DNA from: Nitrospirota bacterium
GTDB lineage: Bacteria > Nitrospirota > Nitrospiria > Nitrospirales > Nitrospiraceae
Assembly: GCA_020027965.1 (NCBI GenBank)
Contig: JAHRHE010000003.1
Span: forward strand, 1 to 62,516
DNA: 62,516 bases
Direction: 5' to 3'
The notes beneath the pieces were generated by a model, which searched no databases, had not been told where the DNA came from, and saw nothing but the letters and a program-made list of their open reading frames with translations. Position 1 is the stretch's first letter, and every line of letters begins with the position of its first letter. The position numbers and the translations under genes were made by a program. Below are positions 41,575 through 49,854 of this stretch, in pieces.

Positions 41575-42569
41575 GTGAGTGCCTCAGCTGGAATCGACCT
41601 CGGCGTGATCAGAGCCGAGAGCGGGTGGCGAAGCGTCGATCCGACAACGCGGCTGCAGAGCATATTGCAAGACGAGCGGTCGGAGCAGCGCCTGATCGCC
41701 TCGCGGTCGAACCGAGCCAGAATATCATAGAACGAGCACTCCAGCAGGTTCCCCGCGTGGTTGAGGGCCAGACACGGCGCCACATTGCCCGAGGCGTCGA
41801 TGGCGATGCTGTACCGCCCGGCGTCGCATCGTTCCAGGGATCCGCCGCTGAGCCATCGGATGTTGTCGCGCAGGTAATCCCGGAAGTAGCCGCGCGGCAC
41901 CAGCCCGGACTCGAGCACCTGCTCAAAGACCGTCATAGCGTCCACCCGCTGGTACTGGAGCGTCAGGTCAACCTTGCCGTACCGCTCGATCTCCCAGTGA
42001 TAGGCCCCGACCACCGGGATGAACCCGCGCGCCCGCGCGAAGCGCACAACGTCCAGAACGTCGCCCCGATTCGCCTGGCTCACGATGCAGGTCAGATATT
42101 TGGGGTGCGGGAACTCGGAAAGGAGGTCGACTCCCGCCAGCACCTGCGGCAACTGATCGGCCCCTCGGATCCGTTGGTACCGGGCACGATCCAGGGTATC
42201 CAGGCTCACCGACAGGTTGATCGGCAGACGAGCCAGGCGAGCCACCAGTTCGCGGGTGAACCGGGTGCCGTTCGTGATCAACGTAAGGCCGAATCCGATC
42301 TCAGCCAGATCGTCCAGGATCTCGGGTAGGTCCCGCCGCAGGAGAGGCTCACCGCCCTGCACAAAGACAAACCGCAAGCCGTTCCGATAGAGGTCGGTGA
42401 AGACCCGCCGGATCTCCTCGCGCGTCATTTCGTACCGGCCGACATTGAGCGGGAGGTTGCAGTAGCCGCAGGCCGAGTTGCAGCGAAGGCAGACTTCAAA
42501 CACGGCCAGGACAGGCTGGGTTCGGATGACGTTCAGCCATGGACGCACCACAGCTCGCCATGACGGCAT
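41571..42569 (-). CDS. Radical SAM enzyme with C-terminal cysteine cluster
   Basis: A 332-residue radical SAM protein. The 4Fe-4S motif is CNSACGYC at residues 30-37, followed by FVQGGEPLLRRDL and ITNGTRFT. A C-terminal SPASM-like cluster is suggested by ERCDAGRY, VAPCLALN and CSDRSSCNMLCSRVVG. SPASM-type enzymes modify peptides or small molecules. It is not an ArsS type (that family has a different Cys layout). The gene overlaps DUF547 at its end by four bases. Confidence 0.85.
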   Translation of the reverse strand: MPSWRAVVRPWLNVIRTQPVLAVFEVCLRCNSACGYCNLPLNVGRYEMTREEIRRVFTDLYRNGLRFVFVQGGEPLLRRDLPEILDDLAEIGFGLTLITNGTRFTRELVARLARLPINLSVSLDTLDRARYQRIRGADQLPQVLAGVDLLSEFPHPKYLTCIVSQANRGDVLDVVRFARARGFIPVVGAYHWEIERYGKVDLTLQYQRVDAMTVFEQVLESGLVPRGYFRDYLRDNIRWLSGGSLERCDAGRYSIAIDASGNVAPCLALNHAGNLLECSFYDILARFDREAIRRCSDRSSCNMLCSRVVGSTLRHPLSALITPRSIPAEALT

Positions 42570-42839
42570 CAGACCCCTCCGTCTCTACCCTTCCGGAGAG
42601 GGTCGCTGCATGGACCTGAATTGTCTCTCCGGAGGTCTACGCCTACAGTTCCATCTGATATTTTATGAAATCCTTACGCCCAGAGACCCATCTGTTTCTT
42701 TCAACCACTGGAATTCTTTCGAAAACGCTTCTGAAATAGCTCGCAGGCATATGCCTTGCTTTAGTTTTTTTCTCAGACGGTCGATAAATTCAATCTGAGA
42801 AGCTTGGTCCATTTCAACCAGACCTGAAGGAGGTCCGTT

Positions 42840-43175
42840 ATGAAGAGCGTGACTACCATGTTCATCCTCGCCGCCTTGGTCGGGTTCGGTGCTGCGACCG
42901 ATACCCAGGCTGCCGCTTCGAAGACCAAATCGACCCCCCAATCGCCAGCGCCAGCCAAAATGCAGATGGACACGAAGCCTGGACCGGCCTACCTGATGAT
43001 TGACGGCAAACTGTCCAAGATTGACGGGCAGATCTACGTGATTGAAGACTATGCCGGTAAGGAACACCGGATGTATGTCAGCAAAGAGACGAAGCGCCTC
43101 AGGGGCGACAAAAAGCCCGGCGACACAATCAGGGCTGAGATCACCAAGGGCGGTCACGCCAATACCATCTACTAG
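42840..43175 (+). CDS. Small exported protein
   Basis: A 111-residue protein with AAGGAGG before the ATG and a signal peptide (residues 1-24, ending DTQAAA). The mature part is basic and lysine-rich (SKTKSTPQSP), then a compact YLMIDGKLSKIDGQIYVIEDYAGKEHRMYVSK fold that resembles OB- or SH3-like small domains. It is exported to the periplasm; function unknown. A strong terminator follows (43214-43239). The 270-bp upstream region is AT-rich compared with the surroundings. Confidence 0.72.
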   Translation: MKSVTTMFILAALVGFGAATDTQAAASKTKSTPQSPAPAKMQMDTKPGPAYLMIDGKLSKIDGQIYVIEDYAGKEHRMYVSKETKRLRGDKKPGDTIRAEITKGGHANTIY

Positions 43176-43213
43176 TCCCTCCCCTGATCGAGCCTGAGTG
43201 TCCTCGGCTGAAT

Positions 43214-43239
43214 GGGCTGGCCTCGCAGGAGGTCAGCCC
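43214..43239 (+). terminator. Terminator hairpin after small exported protein
   Basis: GGGCTGGCCTC at 43214-43224 and GAGGTCAGCCC at 43229-43239 with a GCAG loop; one mismatch. GTTGTTT follows on the plus strand. Confidence 0.8.
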
Positions 43240-43279
43240 GTTGTTTCACAACTTTCCTCCCTGCACGGCCGACCATGAA

Positions 43280-44143
43280 TCAATTCCCCGCCTTCTTGAA
43301 AACGATGTCGCCGTAATAGGTGGCGGCGGATTCCTTGGTATTGTCGGTGTCCGTCATGATGGCCACCCCGGAGATCACCGGGGGCTCCTGGCCGAAGGCC
43401 TTCTTGTAGTCTTCATAGAGATTTCGTGATTCGGACACCCATTGATTCAGGCGCTCGGCGCCGCTCTCGACCACGAACATCATGACCTGATCCGTATAGG
43501 AGTTGGGAACCATGGTGCCCTTGGGAGCCTTGCTCTCCCAGATATAATTGATGGCCCCGCCCGGCGGATATTGCCCATAGAGCATTCGAGCCGCCTCGTA
43601 CTGGGCCTTCTTGAAGAAGCCGACTTTACCTGCCTCGTACTCGAAGGTGATATACAGCCGGGCCGGGTAATCGTCCCCCTCCTTCCTGGTCACATCACCG
43701 TTCTTGTAGATATTCGAGACCTTCCATCGCCACTCCACGATGGGGTATTCCTTGGGGTTGATCTTGATCTCTTTGGTGAGTCCCGATGAAGACGCCTCGC
43801 TCAGAGCCTTGATGACGATGGCCTCTTCGTCCTTGACCAGCGTATAGGTCGTATGCCGCTCGATCTTCTTGAAGGTCAGTGGCTTCCAGCCGTCCGGCAG
43901 ACCCGGCCCTTCCGCCGCCGCCGAAAATTTTCCGACTTCGAGGACGACAGGTGATTCCGCTTCGGCAAGCGTATTGATTGCAAGGAGCAGGGAAAGGACG
44001 CTGGCTAACGGTGTCCCCCAGTGACACCGCCAGCCACCCCTACCCGTCCCTCTCTCTCGCCAGTTGCACATGGAAATGCAATGATTGCGCGGAGAGAGCG
44101 TTGGGGAGGGAGGGCCACAGGAAAGACCGACCGACTCAGTCAT
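43280..44143 (-). CDS. DUF3047 exported protein
   Basis: A protein of about 287 residues if started at 44143; the frame is open to 44227 and an ATG at 44071 is also possible. A signal-like hydrophobic stretch (ASVLSLLLAINTLAEA) precedes the DUF3047 domain: LEVGKFSAAAEGPGLPDGWKPLTFKKIERHTTYTLVKDE and YPIVEWRWKVSN, RLYITFEYEAGKV and VSGVAIMTDTDNT. DUF3047 proteins are thought to sit in the periplasm; the role is unknown. Just downstream of the mercuric-reductase-like gene, it is likely in the same transcript. Confidence 0.8.
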   Translation of the reverse strand: MTESVGLSCGPPSPTLSPRNHCISMCNWRERGTGRGGWRCHWGTPLASVLSLLLAINTLAEAESPVVLEVGKFSAAAEGPGLPDGWKPLTFKKIERHTTYTLVKDEEAIVIKALSEASSSGLTKEIKINPKEYPIVEWRWKVSNIYKNGDVTRKEGDDYPARLYITFEYEAGKVGFFKKAQYEAARMLYGQYPPGGAINYIWESKAPKGTMVPNSYTDQVMMFVVESGAERLNQWVSESRNLYEDYKKAFGQEPPVISGVAIMTDTDNTKESAATYYGDIVFKKAGN

Positions 44144-44153
44144 GCAAAGGGTC

Positions 44154-45716
44154 TCACCGAGTCCACGCGAACCATTTGCGGAGAATCTTCTTCTGCCGAT
44201 CCGTGAAGTGAGCCTTGCGCCAGGCATTGGCGACTTTTTTGTTGACCTCCGCTTGGGTCGGATAGGGATGGATCGTTCCCGTGATGGTTTTCAGCCCCGC
44301 TCCGGCCTTCATCAGCACTGAAAACTCACTAATTAGGTCCCCCGCATGGGAGGCCACGATGGTCGCGCCGAGAATCTTGTCCGTGCCCTTCTGGATGTGG
44401 ACCCTGGCAAACCCACGGTCCTCCCCATCCAAAATGGCGCGGTCCACCTCGTCGAGCTTGTAGGTGTAGGTCTCCACTTCGATGCCTTTCTGCTTCGCAT
44501 CCGCCTCATACATCCCCACGTGAGCCACTTCCGGCTCCGTGAACGTACACCACGGCATGATCAGCGAATCCATGCTGGCATAGGCCAATCCAAGCGGATG
44601 CGGGAAGAGCGCGTTCTGAATGAGGATCTGGGCCATCGCATCGGCGACGTGGGTGAACTTGTATCGCGAGCAGATGTCTCCGGCGGCATAGATCCGTGGG
44701 TTCGTCGTCTGCAACCGGTCGTTGACTTTCACGCCGGTCTTGTCGTATTCCACACCGACGGTTTCCAACCCGAGACCTTCCACATTGGGCGTGCGACCGA
44801 CGCCGATCAAGATTTCATCGACCGTGATGTCATAATGCTGCCCATGCGAGTCCACCGTCAGCCGCTTGCCGCCGGCCGTTTTATTGATCCGCAAATCCTT
44901 GCCGCAGCAGAGGAGCTTGACGCCGTCGCGGACCATGGACTCGAGGACGATCTCCGCGGCATCTCGGTCCTCGTTCGGCAAGATGCCGTGCAGAGCCTCG
45001 ACGAGGTAGACCTGGCTGCCGAAACGGGCAAATGCTTGTGCCAACTCGCATCCGATCGGTCCGGCCCCGATGACACCCAGGCGGGGCGGCAGCTCGGTCA
45101 GCGTGAAGACCGTTTCGTTCGTGAGATAGCCGGCCTCTTGTAACCCAGGCGTGGGCGGAGTGGAGGCCCGACCGCCGGTACAGATCGCCGCCTTCGCGAA
45201 CTGCAACGTCCGGTTGCCCGACGGTCCCTCGACCACGACCGCATCGGGTCCGGAAAAGCGACAGCTTCCGATGTACACGTCCACGCCTAACTTCGTGAAG
45301 CGGTGGACCGAATCTGTGTGGCTGAGCCGGGCCCGGAGCTTGCGCATACGCGCCATGGCGGCCCCAAAATCGTATTTGACGCCCGGCGGGATGTGCAGCC
45401 CGAACTCGTCCACCTGGCGGACCTCTGCCCAGACGCGAGACGCCCGGATGATGCCTTTGGAAGGCACGCAGCCGACGTTCAGGCAATCCCCTCCCATCAG
45501 ATGCTTCTCGATCAAGGCGACCTTGGCGCCCACTCCCGCGGCGATCGCCGCGGTGACCAGCCCGGCGGTCCCGGCCCCGATCACCACGATGTTATAGCGC
45601 CCCGTGGGATCGGGGTTGACCCAGGACGTCGGGTGGACGTTGTGGACCAGCGTCCGATTGTACTCGTCATCCGGAAGAACGATCGGTTTCTCGTGCTCTT
45701 TCACTGGTGCCTCCAT
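44154..45716 (-). CDS. Mercuric-reductase-like flavoprotein disulfide reductase
   Basis: A 520-residue pyridine nucleotide-disulfide oxidoreductase. FAD site VIGAGTAGLVT near 46, redox disulfide CLNVGCVPSK (Cys78 and Cys83) and NAD site GAGPIGCELAQAFARFG near 220 are clear. The C-terminal dimer interface ends in LRKWFAWTR. It lacks the N-terminal heavy-metal domain and the C-terminal Cys pair of MerA, so it is a MerA-like reductase with a disulfide or metal-related role, not a proved mercury reductase. It neighbours DUF3047 and TVP38 genes, a recurring trio. Confidence 0.9.
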   Translation of the reverse strand: MEAPVKEHEKPIVLPDDEYNRTLVHNVHPTSWVNPDPTGRYNIVVIGAGTAGLVTAAIAAGVGAKVALIEKHLMGGDCLNVGCVPSKGIIRASRVWAEVRQVDEFGLHIPPGVKYDFGAAMARMRKLRARLSHTDSVHRFTKLGVDVYIGSCRFSGPDAVVVEGPSGNRTLQFAKAAICTGGRASTPPTPGLQEAGYLTNETVFTLTELPPRLGVIGAGPIGCELAQAFARFGSQVYLVEALHGILPNEDRDAAEIVLESMVRDGVKLLCCGKDLRINKTAGGKRLTVDSHGQHYDITVDEILIGVGRTPNVEGLGLETVGVEYDKTGVKVNDRLQTTNPRIYAAGDICSRYKFTHVADAMAQILIQNALFPHPLGLAYASMDSLIMPWCTFTEPEVAHVGMYEADAKQKGIEVETYTYKLDEVDRAILDGEDRGFARVHIQKGTDKILGATIVASHAGDLISEFSVLMKAGAGLKTITGTIHPYPTQAEVNKKVANAWRKAHFTDRQKKILRKWFAWTR

Positions 45717-45779
45717 GACGTTGCTCAGGACTCACCCTAAGCCAGTTCCGGTCTCGAGCCCTCATCCGACCGAACGCTG

Positions 45780-46514
45780 TTACGTCTGCTTCCCAGTCGT
45801 CAGCTTCCGATACAGGATCGGCACCAGCGCCAGCAGGCCCAGCAGCGTGAAGGCCAGGAGGACCCGCGGCGAGGCGATCTCAGCCAATGAATTGATCGTG
45901 CCGAGCTGGCGGCCCGCATAGGCGAACACAAAGCTGCCGGGAATGATCCCCAACATCGTGGCCAGCACGTAGGTGCCGAGCGTCACCCTGGTGAGGCCGG
46001 ACACCAGGTTCACCAGGAAGAAGGGAAAGAGCGGGATCAGCCGTAACGTCAGCAGGTAACTGAACGCGTTCTTGGCAAACCCCTCCTGGATCGGCCCCAG
46101 CCGGTCGCCGAATTTCTTCTCCACCCAGTCCCGCAGAAGATACCGCGCTGCCAGGAAGGCCAGTGTCGCCCCGGTCGTCGCTCCCACGTTGACGTAGAGG
46201 GTCCCGAGCAGGCTTCCGAACAGAAAGCCTCCTGCCAGTGTCATGATGGCGCCACCGGGGAGCGAAAACGCTGTCTGGAGCACATACACCCCGATATACA
46301 GGGCGACGGCTGCGCCGTAGTGCATGTCAGTGAAGGCAAGCAGGCTGTCCCGGTTGGACTTCAGCGCGTCCAACGAAAGGTACTGCTTGAGGTCAAAGTA
46401 GTAGAAGGTGCCCAGCGCCACGGCGAAGAGTACCGCGACCACGAGCTTGCCGTATGAAAAAGAAGGGCTCTCCACCGATACCGCCACGGTTTCATTCCGT
46501 TCGCTCATATTCAC
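45780..46514 (-). CDS. TVP38/TMEM64 family membrane protein
   Basis: A 244-residue membrane protein with about five helices. The family core runs from FSLPGGAIMTLAGGFLFGSLLGTLYVNVGATTGATLAF (the GG-rich motif) to RLIPLFPFFLVNLVSGLTRVTLGTYVLATMLGIIPGSFVFAYAG. TVP38/DedA-like proteins are linked to lipid scrambling or ion homeostasis. It precedes the mercuric-reductase-like gene by 63 bp on the same strand, and the two commonly co-occur. Confidence 0.9.
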   Translation of the reverse strand: MNMSERNETVAVSVESPSFSYGKLVVAVLFAVALGTFYYFDLKQYLSLDALKSNRDSLLAFTDMHYGAAVALYIGVYVLQTAFSLPGGAIMTLAGGFLFGSLLGTLYVNVGATTGATLAFLAARYLLRDWVEKKFGDRLGPIQEGFAKNAFSYLLTLRLIPLFPFFLVNLVSGLTRVTLGTYVLATMLGIIPGSFVFAYAGRQLGTINSLAEIASPRVLLAFTLLGLLALVPILYRKLTTGKQT

Positions 46515-46854
46515 CCCGCTTGTGTGTCGCCCGCACCACGAGAGTATACCGACCTCCCGCCGGCAGGGTCCACAGATAGTTCCAGAGCACTACCGTCTCA
46601 CCCCCTTAGTCCCGGCGACTGGCGGACCGTTACATGCCTCAAGGCAACCGTCATGGCAGTCCCAGACCGGTCAGCCTGCCGTGACACCCAGCTATCATCC
46701 CGGCTACGGTTCGAACGCCCGGGCCAGTTTCCAGTTCCCTCCGGTTAACCGGCGCGCTTTGCGGATTCGCACCTGGTCCTCTTCTCTTGACCCCTCCGAC
46801 TTTCTGTGTTCTTGTGCAGGCATCATGCGAGGGCGGGCAGCGGTTTTAGCCACG
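46515..46854. other. Intergenic region between TVP38 and GxDxY-repeat lipoprotein
   Basis: This divergent gap of about 340 bp should hold promoters for both flanking genes. A TATACT on the minus strand at 46543-46548 may be the -10 box of the TVP38 gene; no good -35 is seen. The plus-strand start is uncertain, since an open frame runs from 46408 through this stretch with no signs of coding before 46825. Nothing else is identified. Confidence 0.45.
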
Positions 46855-48909
46855 ATGCAGCCGGTTCCAAGGATGTCGGCGCTCCAACGCCTCGGCGCGG
46901 TGGTCCTGCTGCTCGCTCTGTTCGGATGCCGTCTTGAGACTGCTCGGCAACCTGGGGCGCAAGACCGGGACCAGGCTCCGCACGCGGCCACCTTGCCCCG
47001 ACCCACCGTGGGTCACCTCCAAGAGCAGGTCCAGCCCGATCTTGAGCGGCACGTGGCCAGAGAACAGGCTGTGGCGCTCGAAGCGCTCGCCGGCGCCAGG
47101 AGCTTTCCTGCGGGGTTCAAACGGCCGCTCATGGTGCTTGCGCTCACGGATCCCTGGCGGGGCATGCTGACGATCGAGCAGTCTGGGCATCACGTTGCCG
47201 AGTTAGTCCGGTCCGGGACGGAGCATCTACCCGCTCTCATCCAGGCGTTGGAAGAAGGGATGGACCGCCACCCGGAGGCGATCGCGCCCCTACCTACTCC
47301 AACAGGAAGCAATGCAGAAGAGCAGGTGGCCGCGCTGGTCTCCCTGCTCGGGCAGGCCCACCGGCTGCGTACCACGGCGCTCCGGAAGCTCAGCCCTCAA
47401 GATCGTCGGTTCCTGTTCGATCACGCGGCGTCCTTCGTCGAACATTTTTACCCAAATGTGTCATTAACTGAGTCGCCGAACGAGTCGGAGCTCAGTGAGC
47501 AGACACTCGCGGAAGCCGAGGCCGATCGCCGCTTTTGCGAGTTCGTGAGTGAGCGATTGGATTATGGCGCGTTGATCGCGGCGGCCCAGGTGCTGGCGCG
47601 CCTGTCCGACGACGGATGGTTGGAGCGGCTGGGCGAGAGTTTTCGTGATCGTCAGGCCCTGCCGTCGCCTCCGAACGGGGTCACCGGTGACGTGGTGCTG
47701 CTTCGCGAGACCCCGTACGGCCTGCTCGTGATCGGCGGCGAGGGGTCCAACACCTACGATCTGGATGAACGTTTTGCGCTGGTTCTGGATCTGGGCGGAA
47801 ACGACACCTACCGGGGGACCATCGCGGCGGCTGCCGGGATGGAACACGGCAACAGCGTCGTCATTGACCTGGCCGGCAACGATACCTACCAGGCTTCGCC
47901 GCTGGGCCTGGCCACCGGCCGCCTGGGCGTCGGCCTGTTGATCGACCGCGCCGGCGACGATGCGTACCACCTGTCCCAAGGTTCGGGGGGCACGGGCTTC
48001 GCCGGGCTGGGAATCTTGTACGATGGCGCAGGCAACGACCACTACGTCGGCGCCAAATTGACGCAGGGCGCCGCACTGGGCGGCCTCGGGTTATTGGTGG
48101 ACGCAGCCGGTGACGACCGCCATACGAGCTTCGGCTACGCGATCGGCTTCGGTGGACCGCTGGGCGTTGGCGCGGTGATCGATAGGGAAGGTGACGATCG
48201 CTACCAGTCCGGGGAGAAATACCCCAGCAGCTATAACGCCGGCGACGCGCCGGACGAAAAGCCCGGCGAACCACACTTTCAGTATGACAGCTTCGGGATC
48301 GGAACCGGCTCGGGCAAGCGCATCTTCACAAAGGACCCGGAGCAACAGTCGTACGGTCTGGCCGGGGGATGGGGCCTAGTCATCGATCTGGCCGGCAACG
48401 ACCGGTACCGCAGCTCCAACTTCTCCCAAGGCGCCGGCTATTTCTTCGGCGCCGGGGTCAAGCTGGATTTCGGCGGCCACGATGAGCACGCGGCCGCCCG
48501 CTTTGGCCATGCCGCCGGCGCCCACTATGGGGTGGGACTGTTCGTTGATTACGGCGGCGAGGACCGGTACAGCTCGACGGGCCCGGTCTACAACGGCGGC
48601 ACGGCCTGGGATCTCAGCGCGATGCTCTGCATCGACGCAGGACGGGACAGCGACGTCTATGATCTCCGGCGCTCGGATGGACTCGGGCGGGCCGATCATC
48701 ACTCGTGGAGCCTGTTCATCGAAGAGAACGGCAAGGACCGCTATCTGGTGCCCGAGGGCATGGGCAGGGCGACAGACGCCAGCATGAGCGGATTCTTCGA
48801 CCTGGCTGGTGAGGATACGTACGTCCTGCCGCAGCAACCCGGCATTGTCAGGCGCAGCAATGGTCAGACCGAGGTTGACGGGTCCGGCGGGCTCTTTGTA
48901 GACCGCTGA
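46855..48909 (+). CDS. Lipoprotein with GxDxY beta repeats
   Basis: A protein of about 684 residues. Starts at 46825, 46855 and 46873 are all possible; each gives a lipoprotein signal ending LLLALFGC. Residues to about 280 are helical. From about 300 there is a long array of repeats built on DLAGNDTY, DRAGDDAYH, DGAGNDHY, DAAGDDRH, DREGDDRY and DFGGHDEH, spaced about 25-30 residues and each preceded by a hydrophobic strand (VVIDLAGND, LLVDAAGDD, AVIDREGDD). The repeats look like a beta-roll or propeller-like stack with Asp/Gly turns, possibly calcium binding. I know the repeat type only from uncharacterised proteins. It is surface- or periplasm-facing. Confidence 0.78.
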   Translation: MQPVPRMSALQRLGAVVLLLALFGCRLETARQPGAQDRDQAPHAATLPRPTVGHLQEQVQPDLERHVAREQAVALEALAGARSFPAGFKRPLMVLALTDPWRGMLTIEQSGHHVAELVRSGTEHLPALIQALEEGMDRHPEAIAPLPTPTGSNAEEQVAALVSLLGQAHRLRTTALRKLSPQDRRFLFDHAASFVEHFYPNVSLTESPNESELSEQTLAEAEADRRFCEFVSERLDYGALIAAAQVLARLSDDGWLERLGESFRDRQALPSPPNGVTGDVVLLRETPYGLLVIGGEGSNTYDLDERFALVLDLGGNDTYRGTIAAAAGMEHGNSVVIDLAGNDTYQASPLGLATGRLGVGLLIDRAGDDAYHLSQGSGGTGFAGLGILYDGAGNDHYVGAKLTQGAALGGLGLLVDAAGDDRHTSFGYAIGFGGPLGVGAVIDREGDDRYQSGEKYPSSYNAGDAPDEKPGEPHFQYDSFGIGTGSGKRIFTKDPEQQSYGLAGGWGLVIDLAGNDRYRSSNFSQGAGYFFGAGVKLDFGGHDEHAAARFGHAAGAHYGVGLFVDYGGEDRYSSTGPVYNGGTAWDLSAMLCIDAGRDSDVYDLRRSDGLGRADHHSWSLFIEENGKDRYLVPEGMGRATDASMSGFFDLAGEDTYVLPQQPGIVRRSNGQTEVDGSGGLFVDR

Positions 48910-48940
48910 CTGAAGCGGAAAGGCCGAGTGACCGGACGCG

Positions 48941-48977
48941 AAAGCGGCGGAGTCGCCGTCCGGCAGCTCCGCCGTTT
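48941..48977. terminator. Bidirectional terminator-like hairpin
   Basis: AAAGCGGCGGAG at 48941-48952 and CTCCGCCGTTT at 48967-48977 pair (one G-T pair) between the convergent lipoprotein and peroxiredoxin genes. The stem has A-rich and T-rich flanks on both sides, as expected for a shared terminator. Confidence 0.65.
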
Positions 48978-49029
48978 GCAGGCCTCCACTGGCTCCGGCC
49001 CTCACCGATCCTTCTGCCGGGAGAAAGAC

Positions 49030-49665
49030 TTACTTGTTGGGCTGCGGCGTGTACCGCAGGTAGGGCTTGACCGCCCGATGGCCCTTCGGGAATTTGGCCG
49101 GGATCTCTTCATCTTTCACGGCCGGGACGATAATGCAGTCCTCGCCGTCCTTCCAGTTGGCCGGCGTCGCCACCTGGTACTTGGCCGTGAGTTGGAGGGA
49201 ATCCACCACCCGCAGCAGCTCGTCGAAGTTCCGCCCGGTGGAAGCCGGATAGGTGAGCATGAGCTTGATCTTCTTGTCCGGGCCGATGACGAAGACCGAA
49301 CGGACCGTCATGTTGTCGAGCGCGTTGGGATGGATCATGTCGTAGAGCATCGCCACCTTGCGCTCAGGGTCTGCGATCATGGGGAAATTGACATTGGCCT
49401 TCTGGGTCTCATTGATGTCCTTGATCCACCCCTTATGAGCATCCATGGGATCGACGCTGATTGCAATCACCTTGACGTTCCGCTTCTGGAACTCGGACGC
49501 GATCTTGGCCATCGTTCCGAGCTCGGTGGTGCACACCGGCGTGAAGTCCTTCGGATGCGAGAACAGGATGCCCCAACCATTGCCGAGCCATTCGTGCAAA
49601 TTAATGGGGCCCTGAGTGGTCTCCGCCGTGAAATTCGGCGCTTCATCTCCCAATCGTAGTGCCAT
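49030..49665 (-). CDS. Peroxiredoxin, 1-Cys (Prx6) type
   Basis: A 211-residue peroxiredoxin. The peroxidatic Cys is Cys45 in FTPVCTTELG. It is preceded by APNFTAETTQGPINLHEW and followed by the Arg-containing segment TVRSVFVIGPDKKI. The long C-terminal part with VATPANWKDGEDCIIVPAV matches Prx6. It removes peroxides with a low-molecular or thioredoxin reductant; trxB lies 8 kb away. An AGGAG precedes the ATG. Confidence 0.93.
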   Translation of the reverse strand: MALRLGDEAPNFTAETTQGPINLHEWLGNGWGILFSHPKDFTPVCTTELGTMAKIASEFQKRNVKVIAISVDPMDAHKGWIKDINETQKANVNFPMIADPERKVAMLYDMIHPNALDNMTVRSVFVIGPDKKIKLMLTYPASTGRNFDELLRVVDSLQLTAKYQVATPANWKDGEDCIIVPAVKDEEIPAKFPKGHRAVKPYLRYTPQPNK

Positions 49666-49854
49666 GGTGTATCTCCTTTCGGTTGTTCAGCCTCTGCCGT
49701 GATTCGCCGGATTCGCTCCACGTCCGCACCCTGTTAGGATACGCCGTCGCAGACGGTTGTTCAATAGGCACGTCAGGGGACATAAAAATGCTGTTGACCT
49801 TCGGGAGATGACCCGCGCACAATTATTCCCCTGATCGTAACCGGAGGTCGTCCC

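Noticed and set aside
42760-42800. Terminator-like hairpin TCTCAGA...TCTGAGA with a T-run.
   Set aside because: The T-run lies before, not after, the stem on the plus strand, and no gene ends nearby on the minus strand.
42663-42812. A 49-codon minus-strand frame in the AT-rich leader (MDQASQIEFIDRLRKK...).
   Set aside because: It looks protein-like and may be a remnant, but no ribosome binding site is convincing and no homologue can be named.
44154-45716. Mercury resistance gene merA.
   Set aside because: There is no N-terminal heavy-metal domain, no C-terminal cysteine pair and no mer operon; it is kept as mercuric-reductase-like only.
46408-46824. The open frame continues upstream of the GxDxY lipoprotein for 139 codons.
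   Set aside because: The upstream part overlaps the divergent TVP38 gene start and lacks coding character; the lipoprotein signal begins much later.
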